Assembly: GCA_030522415.1 (NCBI GenBank)
Contig: CM060131.1
Coordinates: forward strand, 4,916,203-4,980,202
Length of the DNA: 64,000 nucleotides
Origin: Channallabes apus
Lineage: Eukaryota; Chordata; Actinopteri; Siluriformes; Clariidae
Direction of reading: 5' to 3'
Below are positions 33,984 through 44,603 of this stretch, one piece after another. A program made the position numbers and the translations under genes. The notes below the pieces were generated by a model. The model had not been told where the DNA came from, searched no databases, and saw only the letters and a program-made list of their open reading frames with translations. Positions within the stretch are counted from its first letter, which is position 1, and every line of letters starts with the position of its first letter.

Positions 33984-34935
33984 ATCATTCAATTCAATTC
34001 AATTCAATTTTATTTATATAGCGCTTTTAACAATGGTCATTGTCTCAAAGCAGCTTCACAAAAATGAAAGAAAATTTACAAAAGAAAAAAAATTATTAAA
34101 ATAATAATAATAATAATAATTTTAGAAAAGAAAATAATTGGAAGTGTGTATGTGTGAGAAAAATGTGTAGATAATAATGAGACGAATGAATGAAATCTCT
34201 CTGATGAGCAAGCCAAGGGTGACGGCGAAAAAGCAAGGAAAAACTCCCTGAGATGGCATTAGGAAGAAACCTTGAGAGGAACCAGACTCAACAGGGAACC
34301 CATCCTCATTTGGGTGATAACAGATAGAAATGATATAACATCTTGTGTGTTGTGCAGGTGAAAATTCAATATGACAGAAATTATTTAAATTGACATGAAG
34401 ACCAGTTCAGCATAGGGATGAGTCAGTAGGTGCAGAGGGCAGATGAGGTCTGGATCACTGGAAGCACAGGAGCAGCATGTGTAGCTCCAGCCATCATAAA
34501 GCTGAATCCAGCTGGAGCTGGTCCTTCTCTGGATGCCTCAGGAACCTCGCAGGGTCGGCCTTTGTCTACTGAAGCTGGCAAAATCTCCTGATGCCTCGGG
34601 ATGGGTAGAGAAATACAGAACAGATGGGGAGAATTACTGTAGCGTAGTTGCCATTCGGGATAGGTGTACTGGAGTATGAGATTATGGGATGAGTTATGTG
34701 TATGCCAGATTAAAAAGATGCGTCTTGAGTCTACTTTTGAACTGGGAAACCGTGTCTGCTCCCCGAACACTGTCTGGAAGGCTATTCCAAAGCTTTGGAG
34801 CTAAATATGAAAATGCCCTACCCCTTTTTGTAGATTTTGAAATTCTGGGAACTACCAGAAGTCTGGAGCTTTGTGATCTTAAGGCGCGTGGTGGATTGTA
34901 GCGTATCAGAAGACTGGTTAGGTATGTGGGAGCTA
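33984..34935 (-). repeat. LINE 3'-end repeat, longest copy
   Basis: Starts with iterated CAATT and the ATAGCGC block and runs through about 950 bp. The right part ('ctattccaaagctttggagc', 'ggagctaaaccatttaagg') parallels the L2-type LINE end at 21000-21230. This supports the view that the whole repeat is a LINE 3' end read in reverse. It contains an ATA microsatellite near 34098-34121. Confidence 0.75.
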
Positions 34936-35190
34936 AACCATTTAAGGCCTTGTTTGGACATGTTCAGAGGAGAGAGTGTGAATATATCGGTAGAAGGATG
35001 CTGAGGTTGGAACTGCCAGGCAGGAGGTCTAGAGGAAGACCAAAGAGGAGATTTATGGATGCAGTGAGAGAGGACATGAAGTTAGTTGGTGTGAGAGAAG
35101 AGGATGCAGAGGATAGGGTTAGATGGAGGCAGATGATTCGCTGTGGCGACCCCTGAAAGGGAACAGCCGAAAGACAAAGAAGAAGATCTT
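34935..35190 (+). pseudogene. LINE reverse-transcriptase C-terminal end
   Basis: The plus-strand frame reads GHVQRRECEYIGRRMLRLEL, then GRRSRGRPKRRFMDAVREDM and RVRWRQMIRCGDP before a stop, followed by a GAAGAAGA tail. This is the C-terminal and tail sequence of a common fish RTE-like LINE, distinct from the Rex3 copy at 26405. Only the last approximately 75 codons remain. Confidence 0.75.
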
Positions 35191-35194
35191 TAAT

Positions 35195-36840
35195 TAACCT
35201 GTAACCTGCTGCACATCCTTCCCATCTCTATCTTTCTGCCTCGCCAACCTGTACAGATCCACCTCACCCTCCTTACTATCCAATCTAGCATACAAGTCCT
35301 CATATGCTCTTTATTTGGCCTTTGCCACCTCTACCTTCACCTTACACTGCATCTCCCTGTACTCCTGTCTACTCTCTTTAGTCCTTTCAGAGGACTTTTC
35401 CCACTTCTTCTTAGCTAGCCTCCTGCTGGACTTCCTCGTTCCACCACCAAGTCTCCTTGTCCACTTTTGCCTTACCTGATAATACACCAAGTACCCTCTT
35501 ACCTGTCTCCCTGATCACATTGGCTGTAGTTGTCCAGTCAACTGAAAGCACCTCCTGACCACCCATAGCCTGTCTCAACTCCTCCCTAAAGACTACACAA
35601 GATTCTTCCTTTATCAGCTTCCTGTCAGTGAACTAACCTGGAGTAGACCAGAAGACTTAGCTTTAGCGGTTAGCCCTTGCAGCGTGGATGGTAAATCCAA
35701 ACGTGGACGCAAGCGAGAAGGCAGGATAACCACGCGATTTAATCTAAGGACTCTCACAACAACGGAGAAAGGGAAAAACACAAATTTAACCCGCGTCCTA
35801 TAAACACACACTCTAGACAGAAAGATAACCCAAGATATAAGATAAGAATACTCACGAATTGTAAGCGATACGAGCTGATCCGACATGGGCGAAACTCAAT
35901 GACTGAGTGAGGTGAACCGCCATCTTGTCTCCTTTTATGCTTCCTGCTTTTGCGACCTGGCTACTTCCGGGTCCTTGTGCCGGTCGCGGCGCGAGTGTGT
36001 GTGACACTTCCACCACTTTGTCCTCTGCTCTGCCTTTGTCCTCTTCATCTTCCTCAACACCAGCGTTATTTTACACACCACCATTCTGTGTTGTCTGGCT
36101 ACACTCTCCCCTATCAACACTTTGCAGTCACTAATCTCTTTCAGATTACAGTACAACGTCAACACAAGATGTAGTCTACCTGAGTGCTTCTGCCTCCACT
36201 CTTATATGTCACCCTATGTTCCTGCCTCTACTGCCATTTCCATCCTCTTTGCAAAGTCCACCACCATCTGTCATTCTACATTCCTGTCCTGAAGACCAAA
36301 CCTGCCCATCACATTTTCATCACCTCTGTTCCCTTCCCCAATACAGTATGTCCATTGAAGTCTGCACCAATCACCACTCTCTCACCTCTGGGGATACTCT
36401 GCATCACTTCATCTAACTCACTCCAGAATGTCTCCTTCTCTTCTAACTCACATCCTGCCTGTGGGGCATAGCCACTAACAACATTGAACATCACCCCTTC
36501 AATATCCAGCTTCATACTCATCAACCTGTCTGATGCTCTTTTCACCTCTAGAACATTCAGGATAACTCCTACTCCATTTCTTTTCCTATCCACACCATGG
36601 TAAAAACAATTTGAACCCTGATCCTAAGCTTCTAGCCTTGCTACCTTTCCACCTGGTCTCCTGGATGCACAGTATATCCACCTTCCTTCTCTGCATCATA
36701 TCAACCAACTCTCTTGCCTTCCCTGTCATAATCCCAACATTCAAAGTCCCTACTATCACTCCTAAACTCTTGCCTTTCATTTTCTCTCTCTCCCTTCGAA
36801 CACGCCCAATTTCCACCAGCACGCTGTAGGTCAACAGCAC
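35195..36840 (-). pseudogene. LINE endonuclease and mid-domain, inverted
   Basis: On the minus strand from the right: LGVIVGTLNVGIMTGKAREL and VDILCIQETRWKG (apurinic endonuclease start, 36840-36586); then VGVILNVLEVKRASDRLMSM and VVIGADFNGHTVLGKG (endonuclease catalytic Asp-Phe-Asn block, 36593-36309); then, left of an unrelated 35640-36020 insert, the linker before the reverse transcriptase. It is the 5' half of the LINE type whose 3' end lies just to the left in the opposite orientation. No intact frame survives. Confidence 0.75.
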
Positions 36841-36889
36841 CGGTGGCGGTCATTGTTAACCCGGGCCGCAACCGATCGGTATGGAAATG

Positions 36890-37170
36890 ATATTTGTGAT
36901 TCGCATCGGCATTTGTGAGTCGCCGTCACCCTTGGCTTGCTCATCAGAGAGATTTCATTCATTCGTCTCATTATTATTATATACACATTTTTCTCACACA
37001 TACACACTTCCAATTATTTTCTTTTCTAAAATTATTATTATTATTATTATTATTTATTTTTATTATTATTATTTATTTTTTTTGTAAATTTTCTTTCATT
37101 TTTGTGAAGCTGCTTTGAGACAATGACCATTGTTCAAAGCGCTATATAAATAAAAATTTAATTGAATTGA
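36890..37170 (+). repeat. LINE 3'-end repeat, opposite orientation
   Basis: Reverse complement of 33984-34210. It reads from 'caccc ttggcttgctcatc' through ATT microsatellites to GCGCTATATAAATAAAAA and AATTGAATTG. With 33984-34935 it makes a widely spaced inverted pair around the LINE pieces. Confidence 0.8.
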
Positions 37171-37171
37171 A

Positions 37172-37570
37172 TCATTGATTTTGGCAAATGTTTTTATGTC
37201 GGATGCCCTTCCTGACACAACCCTCTGCATTTATCCAGACTTGGGACAAGAAGACACTGGATTGCGCCATCCCCCCCGCAAGGTCACGAACACTGTGTGC
37301 AAGGTCATTTACTGTCCTCGCTAGACTGTCAATCTCTCCATGTTGATGGCGAATATACTCCATCATCGGGGCATCTTCCTCCGGAAAGGGTGCCCCTGCT
37401 GCATTCTGTAAGGTCTGTTCATCTGTGATGTCTTGCATACTGGGAAGGAGAACGCAGATGCAGGGTGAAAATGTAATGAATTTATTTATATTTATAAGTC
37501 CCAACTGGCAACGGAAAAAAAACAGAAAACACGTTGATTGCCTCCCCAGGCTGGGTCTGCAGACGGGCTA
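37172..37570 (-). other. Possible retroelement gag-like fragment
   Basis: The minus-strand frame contains MQDITDEQTLQNAAGAPFPE and REIDSLARTV-like heptads (actual text EIDSLARTVNDLAHSVRDLA), which recall the start of fish gypsy gag proteins. It is followed by retroposon text ('ggatgcccttcctgacac'). The resemblance is weak and no other pol part is nearby. Confidence 0.25.
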
Positions 37571-38219
37571 GTACAGATGTCGCCTTTAAGACCGCGCGTG
37601 TTTTCCCGCGAGAGGCCGCAATTTAGCGCGCGGCGTGCCACGACTTGCCGGAGGCAACATTCAGGAATTTAAAATAAATGTGTTGTGCTTCACTGAATAT
37701 CCGCCAGATGGCGCATGGAAGGACTTTATCTAAAAGCCGGACCAAGTACAAATGAATTGTGTATAAGGTTAACCCGTTAACCTAAAACAATATTGTTTCC
37801 AATGCTGTAGCAAACATGAATTTTATTTTGTTTTACAACAGATATTTCATAATGAACGTGTGTATATGTGCTTCATGTGATTTTCATAATGATGAAATGA
37901 GATGCCCAAATTCGTGCTTTAAAAAATAAAATAATAATAATAACATCTTTTAAGCTCACAACACTGACTGGACAATCATGGACACATTCATACACACTTG
38001 CACTAAATACTCATACATCTGGACAATTGCACATGTCACCTTTCATGCATATTTGCACAACCACTGACACTTTAATACCATATTTCTATATTTTGGCAAT
38101 ATTTTATTATGCCCTTATGCACAGTTAATTTTACAAATTTTACTAGTCAAAATTATTTCTTTAGTATTTCCTTTTTATTGATTATTTATTTTACGTACAA
38201 GATCTTTTTTTTTTTTTTT

Positions 38220-38330
38220 TTTTTAAGGTCACTGGCGGTCGTATAAAAGCATTTCACTGCATATTATACTGTGTATGATTGTGTATGTGACTAATAAAAT
38301 TTGAATTTGAATTTGATAAAAGTTTCTTAT
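38220..38330 (+). repeat. Retroposon tail
   Basis: T tract (about 38204-38224), then sequence ending in AATAAAATTTGAATTTGAAT, a typical tail of a fish non-LTR or SINE family. No body was recognised upstream. Confidence 0.5.
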
Positions 38331-38344
38331 ATAGTTTTTGTAAT

Positions 38345-39345
38345 GTCTTAACAGGTACAAAATAATGAAAGACATGGCCATGCCGCGGTTTAAATGGTCT
38401 TGAAATTAATTTAATTTCCTGATAGTAGGCTATCTGATCGTGTTAACTATGCGAATGTCCTGATTCGTGAATATGCCAACATGTCTTATTTAAAACGTAA
38501 AAATGAGTCAACATCATCAGAAGACATGAATTAACAACGTGTATGTGTTTGTATGTGCATATATTATATAAGTATGTGTTTGTGTGCGTGTCTCATATGT
38601 AACATTCATATAAAATGCAATTCGTGATAAGTGTATGTTGTTAAAGTATTTGTGGATATTTATGTAACGACGCGGCTCGCGCGAGGAGCGGAGCCGCGCA
38701 TAAGCTGTTCAGAACGGGCCGGGTCATGATACCGCGACACTCCGTCTGATCATTCGGTCGCACCAGTAAAAGGTGTCAGTGCCAAAGACAAAGCGCGCTG
38801 GAGAAGACACAAGCAAAACCCAAGCCTCTGTCTGTCTAAGACACCGGAGAGAGAGTGAGGGAGAGCAACACGAATCAGCGCTCTCGGGTTAAAGTGCAAA
38901 AAGCACAAACTCTACAAGTTCAAGTTCAAGTTCCTTTATTTGTACCAAAGGTAAAATTGATTTGCAGTCAAGAGTCCTCAATCACAACACATACAATACA
39001 AAACAAACCACACATAGTAAAACAAACAAACAAGTACCATAAACTTATAAACTTATAAACCATAAACTCTCTCTCTTCCTATAAATCCTCAGTAAAGCCA
39101 TAAGTCCCGAGAGCATCTTTAGTTTTTTGTTTTAGTTTCCAGAATCCCATCCGTTCTCGCATAGACGGCGCAGCTCTGGTTATTTTGTGTTTTCAGGTTT
39201 CTTTTGAAAAAAGATTCATTACAAAACAATGAAAGACATGACAATGCCTCGGTCTAAATGGTCTTGAAATTAATTTAATTTCCTGATAGTAGGCTATCTG
39301 ATAGTGTTAACTATGTGTCGCCATCATCAGAAGACATGAATGAAC
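38345..39345. repeat. Direct duplicate flanks and inverted retroposon tail
   Basis: The block 'aaatggtcttgaaattaa' to 'catcagaagacatgaa' occurs at about 38391-38532 and again at about 39257-39340. Between them are a GC-rich segment (38668-38860) and a reverse retroposon tail (TTCAAGTTCAAGTTC, 38918-39060). The second copy is followed by a TA microsatellite (39347-39372). Confidence 0.6.
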
Positions 39346-39346
39346 A

Positions 39347-39379
<33 letters not shown>

Positions 39380-39380
<1 letters not shown>

Positions 39381-41209
39381 AGGGCCGTGCAGAGACGTTT
39401 AAAGGGGCGGGTGCTCAAAGTTAAAAAAGATAGAACATGCTGAATAACTGTGAGGGTTGCCCACTAGAGGGCAGTGTTTTTAGTTTGTAGTTTTTGTTCC
39501 TAGACTCAGTTTCCCAGAAGCCTCCTCGGTCAGGTGACGTGGATGCTCACCTGAACTGAGGAGGCTCATTAGCACTTTTATAAATACCTGTTTGTTCTGG
39601 GAAACTGGGTCAAGCATTAATTTCTGTTATGTGGGTTTTGTTTTGTTCTGTTTTAGTTTGATTTGATTATAGTTGGCCTTTGGTTTCAGGAGCACTTTAA
39701 GTTAAGTTTGTTTATATTGAAATGTCCTTGTCTTTGTGTCTCCTAGCAGGATTAGCCTCTAGGAGAATTAGCCCTTTGTGTTTACCCTTTTGTGTAACCC
39801 CCATTGCATGTTTAGCTATTAGTCTGTTTCAATACTAATGAGGGTGATACTAACATGTCTAGATCTTAGTCTGTCTAGTCTCCTTGTCTGCTTAGCTCTT
39901 AGTCTGTTTAGGTACTAATATCTTTAGCTACTATCCTTTAGAGTTCTTAGTCTGTTTCATAACTAGTCTGCTGTGTACCTTGTCTGTTCATTCCCTTGGG
40001 TCTCAGGCTACTGGCCTGTGTAGCCATTAGTCTGATTAGCTATGAGCTAGCTTAGCAGCTAATGTGCAGCTCAGCCAGTAGACCTAGCCAAGCCTGTCTT
40101 GTTTGTTTATCCCTTGCATGTATAGTCCCTTGTGTTTAGTCCTTTAGTCTGTTTAGTGTGTCTTGTCTTGTCCAGTTTGTGTCCCCATGTCTGTATTGTA
40201 TATTAGTTGTGTAATCCCTTGTCTTATGTCTAAGTGTTTGAGTTCTGTTTCTTATGCTCCATGTTTTTAGCCAACTTCCTTAGTTCATGTTTTGTTCATG
40301 TTTGCTTTTTGTTTTTGATTCTTATTAAAGACTCTTTTCTGTTTCACTGCATCCCCTCTGCATTTATGCCTCAACACCAAGCCAATCTAATATGGAATTG
40401 CATCATACTGTATGACTGTTATCAGGTCGGGACAATGCAAAGCAAATGTAGCCTATGTTTTACCTAATGGCGTACAATGTTGCTGTTCATTATTATATTA
40501 GTAATTTTAAAGAATCTATACACATAAAACACACAAACATGCAGTGCTTATTAAATGTTTAAACTGTAGAGATACAATAATTTTACTGCTGTAATATCAG
40601 CATTTTATCTCATTTGAAATATAAATCTAATATCTGTTAATATATATTCTTAAAAAAAAAAACAGTTTTTAATCATACATATAATAATCCATAATTATGT
40701 GGATATCCATATTAGATGGCTTTTAGTGAAATAAAACTAACTTTAAAACTAAACATGTTCCCTAAAACGGTGGACAGAGCTACAGACCCCCCTGTAACCC
40801 CCTTACCCAGTTAGCTAGCAGTTAATGACCACCACTACTTGTGCAGTTCATAAAAGGACAGGTAATGTTTGTCGCGCTGTTGCAAAAACAGCATGCTCAT
40901 TTATTTCAATTAATTTGTTGTTATAGACTATAGTGTGCGCTGTACACCCTATTTACTGTTTTGCTACAGTCTGCACCTTCCAGTTAATTTGCCTGCTTCT
41001 CCTCCAGCTCCGCACCGCCCAGCCTGCAGAAAATGCGCGTGCACTTTGCGTGCTCATACCCGGCTCGTAACGAGCGCGCTCTGCTCTCAAGGGCGAGCAT
41101 TGGTTAATGGCAGGCATGTGACTGATGTAAGCCAGATCCATTTATTTAGCGAAATTGAGATTGTTACATCTTATTGTTGAGGGGCACTCCCCCCCTCTGC
41201 ACGTGCCTG
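39380..41209. mobile_element. hAT-type element in a TG microsatellite
   Basis: The ends CAGGGCCGTGCAGAG and, inverted, CAGGCACGTGCAGAG are flanked by TGTGTGTG on both sides (39372-39379, 41210-41217). This is the 8-bp duplication size of hAT elements, although the target is itself a TG repeat. The interior contains an LTR-like insertion and no transposase frame. Confidence 0.65.
39449..40380 (+). repeat. LTR-like insertion
   Basis: Begins TGTGAGGGTTGCCC and includes a TATAAATA box near 39582 and a polyadenylation-like TTATTAAAGAC near 40324. It shares sequence with the reverse fragment at 31935-32220. It is likely a solo LTR. The right border and target duplication could not be fixed. Confidence 0.5.
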
Positions 41210-41625
41210 TGTGTGTGTGTGTGTACAGTATATACAACGTGAAAGCGCGCTCAGTTACAGCTCAGTCCCTCTTCTCACCTTTAGGTGTGAAGTTATCAAA
41301 CTGGTTTCGAATGGGGGAATTGGCACAATTGATGGGTTTAAAACTATTTAACAAGACTGAGACGTCTCTGCCTAAAATGTATTTCTCCAGCAAAACATAG
41401 AATAAATAGAAATTAAATGTTTAATATTAATAATATTGATCTTAGCTGGATGATCTAATTCACAAAACCGTTTATGAAAGACTTAACACACTATAACTAG
41501 AATATTTTCAAAACTGAAAGGTTGTCTTATGAATAATAAAAAACAATAACTCAAAAAGATCATGTTTTTATATATATTTTTTAGATCATAAATAGATATG
41601 AATTAACTATATATATATATATATA

Positions 41626-41709
41626 TGCTGGACACAAACAGCAAAAAACATGATGAAAAGCAATAAAGTGCTTAGGGCTTTTCATGTTTTTTGCTGTTTG
41701 TGTCCAGCA
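41626..41709. repeat. Long hairpin
   Basis: Arm 41626-41661 (TGCTGGACACAAACAGCAAA...) and arm 41677-41709 are reverse complements except for a 3-nt bulge, with a 15-nt loop. It sits between TA microsatellites. It may be a very small foldback element or a transcribed hairpin. Confidence 0.9.
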
Positions 41710-41775
41710 TTGAATAATTATTTCATCCATTATTTGACCACGGCTGGGAATAAGAACTGGAATGTGATTGTGAAT

Positions 41776-41776
41776 T

Positions 41777-41825
<49 letters not shown>

Positions 41826-41826
41826 G
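41776..41826. repeat. TA/GA compound microsatellite
   Basis: About 12 TA units followed by about 12 GA units. Confidence 0.95.
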
Positions 41827-41828
41827 GA

Positions 41829-42185
41829 GGTGTTTTGTTGTCTACTCGGCCTTGTTAATTGTTTTTAAAACCCCCAATTCTATGAATTCCCCCATCAGCG
41901 AAATCATGAATGAAAGGTGAGAAGAGGCATTACAGTGGGGGTTCTGTGGGTCTCCAAACTCAGAAGGCTACGCGTCAGCTGATAATTGCTCCTTTGATCT
42001 TCTGGTTACAGCGGGGCGCCGACTGCTGATGAGCGTATAGTAGCCTGTACAAGCCAAGCTCTTCCCCAAAAAATAATGTGAATGTCTGCAACAATCACTA
42101 ACCATTAAAATGTTTTTTGTTTGTAATTAAACACGAATATATAAATTATATTTTCTTTACACATAATATTTTCATTATATATACA
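41829..42185. repeat. Dispersed repeat of unknown family, copy 2
   Basis: Counterpart of 32370-33380 with internal deletions. The closest match is 41949-42180 against 33130-33380. It ends at the hAT-like text 'gggcatcgctaggcc', which is itself split by the next element. Confidence 0.55.
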
Positions 42186-42208
42186 TGGGCATCGCTAGGC
42201 CATTTTTA

Positions 42209-44246
42209 CACCCTAAAAAATGCTGGGTTAAAAACATCCCAGTCTGGGTTGTTTTTAACCCAGCTGCTGGGTAAATATAGGACTAACTAAATGCTGGGTT
42301 AATTTAACCCAGCAAGATGGGTTATTTGTTTAACCCAGCAAGATGGGTTAAATATTCAACCCAAATGCTAGGTCATATTTAACTATAATGCTGGATTAAT
42401 TCTACCACATATATTGGTCAAATGTTCTACCCAAATGTGTGGGGTTTGTTGGTTCATTTTAACTGGAATGTTGGGTTAATTCTACCTCACAAATAGGTTA
42501 TTATTATTTTCATGTTTTACAGTGAATCTGTAAAAAAAAAAAAAAAAAAAAAAAAACACCCATGTCTATTAAACAGTTAAATTATTTTGATATACTGGTC
42601 TATTACAAAAAAAAAACATACATATATGCAATAAACAACATCCTATTACATGTTCTTAGAAAAAACATTTATTTTTCAAAAGCACAAGAACAGATAATCA
42701 ACAGTGACATCATTACTATACTATTACTGATAAGGGCAGAATGGAGTAATTGCACAAATAGACTGAGGCAGCTTCTACAGAGCAGGATCTCTCTGTGACT
42801 TAAGATATCTTTTCTGCAGAACAAAACTATCCAGCCCTGGTCTCATTTTAACATACAAACACTGTCTATGACTTTTCAGGTAGGCCTCGCTATTTCATAG
42901 CAACATTACAACATTACCGAGAGCAGCGCTGGTCATTATCTCCCATCATCAGGATGTACAGTAGGGGTACGGCCTTGACACTTCAGCCACAATGTTGGTT
43001 CCAACCTTAGAAAGAAAGAAATGAAAAAGTTAAAATTTTGTTGAATAGCAAAGATTAAACTGAATAAGACTATTAATTTAGGGTGAAATAGGATTGATAC
43101 TAAAAAAATTACAAAGCTGCCCATTAAGATAGGGTATAGGTAACCTAAAACAAAAACATGGAGACAGCTACTACCAAAAATAAAACAGCAAAATAAGCCT
43201 GGCTTTTAGGATACAGCTCTTTATGTCAGACTAGTTGATATTGTAGTCTGCATTGATTTTAAGCTAATTACCGAATAAATGTCATAGCTGGTGTCATACT
43301 GGTACATTACAATCACCAAAATATTAATACTTCCATCTAGTAGTTATCTGTACCGCTGTGGTACTTTTTCCTGTAGTTGGCGCGCTGACTGATAGTTAAT
43401 TTAACTTTGGTTAAAGAGGGCTACCTGGTTAGCTTACATGCAATTACTGGTGATACATTTGCATACTTGCCAAAGGGGGAAAGGTATAAAATATTGTTAT
43501 AACTCGGGAGAAACGCAGGAGAAATTTGACTACAGACTAAATTACTAGCTAGTGAAAAACGGGAGGGTTAGCAGGTCTGTATATTTGTGAGAGGGTCAAT
43601 GTTTTGTAAAACACCAGCATTTTATAGTCTCAAGCAGTGAGATTAATAAAGTTCTAAAGTGGTTGCTAACGCTAGCAACCTAACTAAATGCCTCCGTCAT
43701 ACTAACACTACAGTTAACAGTTTAGCGTTCATTCATCACTTCACCATCTTCGTAACCCTGCAAACATTCTACAGAGAAAGCGAAAAAGCTCAGACATCCT
43801 AGCCGTTTCTTTCATACAAAGGTGGGGTGGCTAGCAGCTATTCTCAGCTAAATTATCATACAATACCTCAGACCAGCTGGAAAATTTGTGTGTAACCTTA
43901 ACACGGTAACAGTAATAAATGTTACATATACTGTAGTAATAATTTTTCAGTCATATGTGAATTAGGTGAGTGAACATGTGTATACAGACCTTGTATTTAA
44001 CGTCATTTTCCCTTAAATGTCCGAGGAGGATGAACCGTCATCAGCGGTGTGGGAGCTCAAGAGACACGAAGCTGAGTGACAGCCGCTGAATCCACCAGTG
44101 AACTTTGGGGGAGGGGCCGAGCAAACTTCAACCCAGCAGCTGGGTTACACAAAAACTACCCGACTCTATGAAAATAACCCAGAAAAATGCAACAGCGGCA
44201 ACTCAGCGTTTGGGTAGAAAAAAACAACCCAGCATTTTTTTGAGTG
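42209..44246. mobile_element. 2.0-kb DNA transposon, TA target
   Basis: The terminal inverted repeats are CACCCTAAAAAATGCTGGGT at the left and, inverted, CACTCAAAAAAATGCTGGGT at the right. They are flanked by TA (42207-42208, 44247-44248). Removing it rejoins 'gggcatcgctaggccattttta' to 'ggggggctttagccc', another repeat's terminus. The left 300 bp carry many copies of (T)AACCCAG/CTGGGTT, as do the last 150 bp. I see no transposase frame. An A tract at 42530-42556 may be a retroposon tail. The superfamily is unassigned. Confidence 0.8.
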
Positions 44247-44520
44247 TAGGGGGGCTTTAGCCCATCGGCCCCTTTATATTTATTTAAAGTATTTTTCATA
44301 TTTTTTATGTCTGCCAGTTTCCAACAAAAAGCAGCAGTATTGTCAAAGAATTAACAGATAAATATTTAATATTATTGGCACCCACACAGTTTATTCCATT
44401 GTCCAGCCTCATAGGAGTGTTGTTTATATTGCTAATCAATGTAAGTTTAAAGTTATATGCTGTTTTTCTGGTTAAATTTTTCTGATTGTACCTGTACATA
44501 GAAAAAAGTTTATACGGTAA

Positions 44521-44530
44521 ACACACACAC

Positions 44531-44568
<38 letters not shown>

Positions 44569-44569
44569 T
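44521..44569. repeat. CA/TA microsatellite
   Basis: CA repeats interrupted by a TA run. Confidence 0.95.
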
Positions 44570-44603
44570 GCTTAATTAAATTCTTAAATCATCATGTTCA
44601 CCC

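Noticed and set aside
34935..36840. Twin-primed LINE insertion with 5' inversion
   Set aside because: The inverted 5' part lies on the wrong side of the 3' tail for that mechanism; no enclosing target duplication was found.
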